A DNA stretch of 64,000 nt from Fulvivirga sp. M361 (GTDB taxonomy: Bacteria; Bacteroidota; Bacteroidia; Cytophagales; Cyclobacteriaceae). Location: contig NZ_VKDC01000005.1 of NCBI RefSeq assembly GCF_007097395.1, positions 1 to 64,000 of the forward strand, written 5' to 3'. Shown here piece by piece: positions 62,820 to 64,000 of the stretch (position 1 is its first letter; every line of letters starts with the position of its first letter). The notes under the pieces were generated by a model. That model was not told the DNA's origin. It did not search any database and worked only from the letters and a program-made list of their open reading frames with translations. The translations under genes were made by a program, and so were the position numbers.

Positions 62820-62902
62820 TCATTAAGGCAAATCACTGTATTATCCTTCATTTATCATTGGTACTTTATTTTCTTAAGGAAACTAAACCCCACATATTAA
62901 CC

Positions 62903-64000
62903 ATGAAAAGTTTTTATTTCAGGCTATTGCCGTTTGTTGTTATTATAGCAGCCTCATGCGCTTCTTCGGGAAGTGTGCAGTCCAAATTGACTTCCATTAC
63001 GGATACAGTTGCTATAAAGCATATATCTCCACAGGTCATAAAACCGAGAAAGGTAAAATTGTTTTTCGTTCACCCCCATGCCACCCGGTTAACGGCTGCA
63101 CTGTTTGTGCCTGGCAGGCCCGGGTCAGAACTCTATGAACAGATCTATAACGATTTGAAACGCTTGTACAGCTTTAGAAAATATAAACCGCTCTGGATAC
63201 ATGACCGAGGGCCGAAGCCTGTATTCAATGAACTGATAAGACAATGGAACATGGCCGAATCGCACGGAATGGACAAAGAAGATTACTACTTTTCCACACT
63301 TCTTGAACGTGTAGAGTCCTTATCATTCCTGGATGCATCGGTAGCAGAATTAATTCAATTGGACCTGGATATTACTGCCAACTATTTGCTTTTCAACTAT
63401 CATATAGTGAACGGTCGTATTAGCCCGGATAAGCTAAACGGGCATTGGTTTTCGGATCGAAAACCAATTGACCTGGCGAAATGGTTATCCACCGTCAATA
63501 AGCCCTCCACTTCAACCCGGTACTTTAACCGTTTGCTCCCTAAACGAACCGAATACAAACAAATGGTTGCTTACCTGTCCTTTTACAGAAAGATAGAGAA
63601 ACGGGGAGGATGGCCCGGCATACCCTATAAAATGCTAAAGTAATTGAGCCTGGCGGCTCCTATCCGTCAATACCGGCGATCCGTCGTCGTTTATTAATCA
63701 CAGACCCTGTAAACAGATCTGTTTCAACAGATTCATTATTTTATGATGAGCAATTGGCCCGCGCCGTGAAACGGTTCCAGCAACGCCATGGATTAGAAGT
63801 AGACGGAAGAATCGGACGGTCCACGCTAAATGCCTTAAACATCTCCGTAAGTGATAAAATCAAAATGATCGAGTTAAACCTTGAAAGGTTGAGATGGTTA
63901 CCCAAAAATTATGGACGGGAGTACCTACTGGTAAATATTCCGGAATATAAATTAAGGGCTTACCAGAAGTCTAAATTATCCCTGGTTATGGGGGTGATCG
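62903..64000 (+). pseudogene. L,D-transpeptidase (YcbB/LdtD type), frameshifted and cut by the window end
   Basis: The first frame (62903-63643, 246 residues) has a lipoprotein signal (PFVVIIAASCASSG) and the helical scaffold domain of YcbB-like L,D-transpeptidases (ADLMER-type region LYSFRKYKPLWIHDRGPKP, ANYLLFNYHIVNGRISP). It stops at KMLK, exactly where the family continues with 'WPxIPxG..LRPG'. In the -1 frame from 63640 it resumes (VIEPGGSYPSIPAIRRRL, then a peptidoglycan-binding module AVKRFQQRHGLEVDGRIGRSTLNALN, and ELNLERLRWLPKNYGREYLLVNIPEYKLRAY) and stays open to the window edge. One missing A in a short A-run at 63637-63639 accounts for the shift. The YkuD catalytic domain would lie beyond 64000. 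Confidence 0.85.

Noticed and set aside
1-64000. tRNA, rRNA, CRISPR arrays, riboswitches, prophage or conjugative genes.
   Set aside because: No cloverleaf-like segments, repeat-spacer patterns, conserved rRNA stretches or phage/transfer genes were seen when reading both strands. A covariance-model search would settle small RNAs.

Overview
The window looks like chromosomal DNA of a Bacteroidota bacterium, most likely a Cytophagales-type one. Signs of this are moderate AT-richness, genes starting on ATG with little visible Shine-Dalgarno sequence, lipoproteins with a short lipobox, a TamB gene followed by a TamA-like lipoprotein (TamL), a LytTR regulator paired with a LytS-type kinase, and an S1 sulfatase with a DUF5060 glycosidase. 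No rRNA, tRNA, CRISPR array or prophage was seen. Species cannot be named from the sequence alone.

Layout. (1) 1-9.6 kb: remains of a carbohydrate locus. An IS66-type element runs off the left edge and is followed by the 3' end of a glycoside hydrolase; then a LytTR/LytS two-component pair, an outer-membrane beta-barrel, a DUF983 protein, an AraC regulator, a DUF5060 glycosidase and a sulfatase. (2) 10-12 kb: an AAA/DUF4143 ATPase behind a 41-bp near-perfect palindrome, and a DUF1801 protein. (3) 12.2-21.8 kb: ion and stress genes: formate/nitrite channel, TrkH, Dps, small MscS, CPA2 antiporter, UspA, CorA, a Pmp3-tailed lipoprotein, an LpxR-like deacylase and a DUF1328 micro-protein. (4) 22.5-29.1 kb: a seven-gene minus-strand signalling operon with an NtrC-type sigma54 activator, three histidine kinases (one fused to a receiver), two stand-alone receivers and a small membrane protein; it is divergent from an lmo0937-like micro-protein. 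(5) 29.5-42.7 kb: envelope biogenesis: a membrane-anchored EEP phosphatase, AsmA-like and DUF748 proteins, YihY, an AI-2E-type exporter, TamB and TamL. (6) 42.8-47.4 kb: a seven-gene plus-strand run headed by a YiaD-like OmpA lipoprotein and including a flavodoxin reductase and a PoxB-like enzyme. (7) 47.6-60.4 kb: a giant AsmA-like protein, Pmp3/DUF1206/acidic lipoprotein, a 1352-residue CheB-CheR-PAS-kinase with its receiver, and an OmpA-TPR protein. (8) 60.4-64 kb: hemerythrin, DUF2267, a helical-bundle protein, a PNPOx-like stress protein and a frameshifted L,D-transpeptidase cut by the window edge.

The most interesting signal is regulatory. Upstream of many scattered small stress genes (dps, DUF1328, Pmp3-lipoprotein, lmo0937-like, YiaD/OmpA operon, DUF2267, and more weakly PNPOx, L,D-transpeptidase and a small lipoprotein) I read a -24/-12 sigma54-like element (TGG, 8 nt, then TTGAT/ATGCT/GAGCA). 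At most of them a TTCTACA/TGTAGAA half-site or palindrome lies 50-126 bp further upstream. The window also encodes a GAFTGA-containing NtrC-family activator inside the kinase/receiver operon, and one of the best palindromes lies between that operon and its divergent neighbour. I infer a local sigma54-dependent envelope/general-stress regulon controlled by this phosphorelay. This rests on motif reading by eye and has not been tested.
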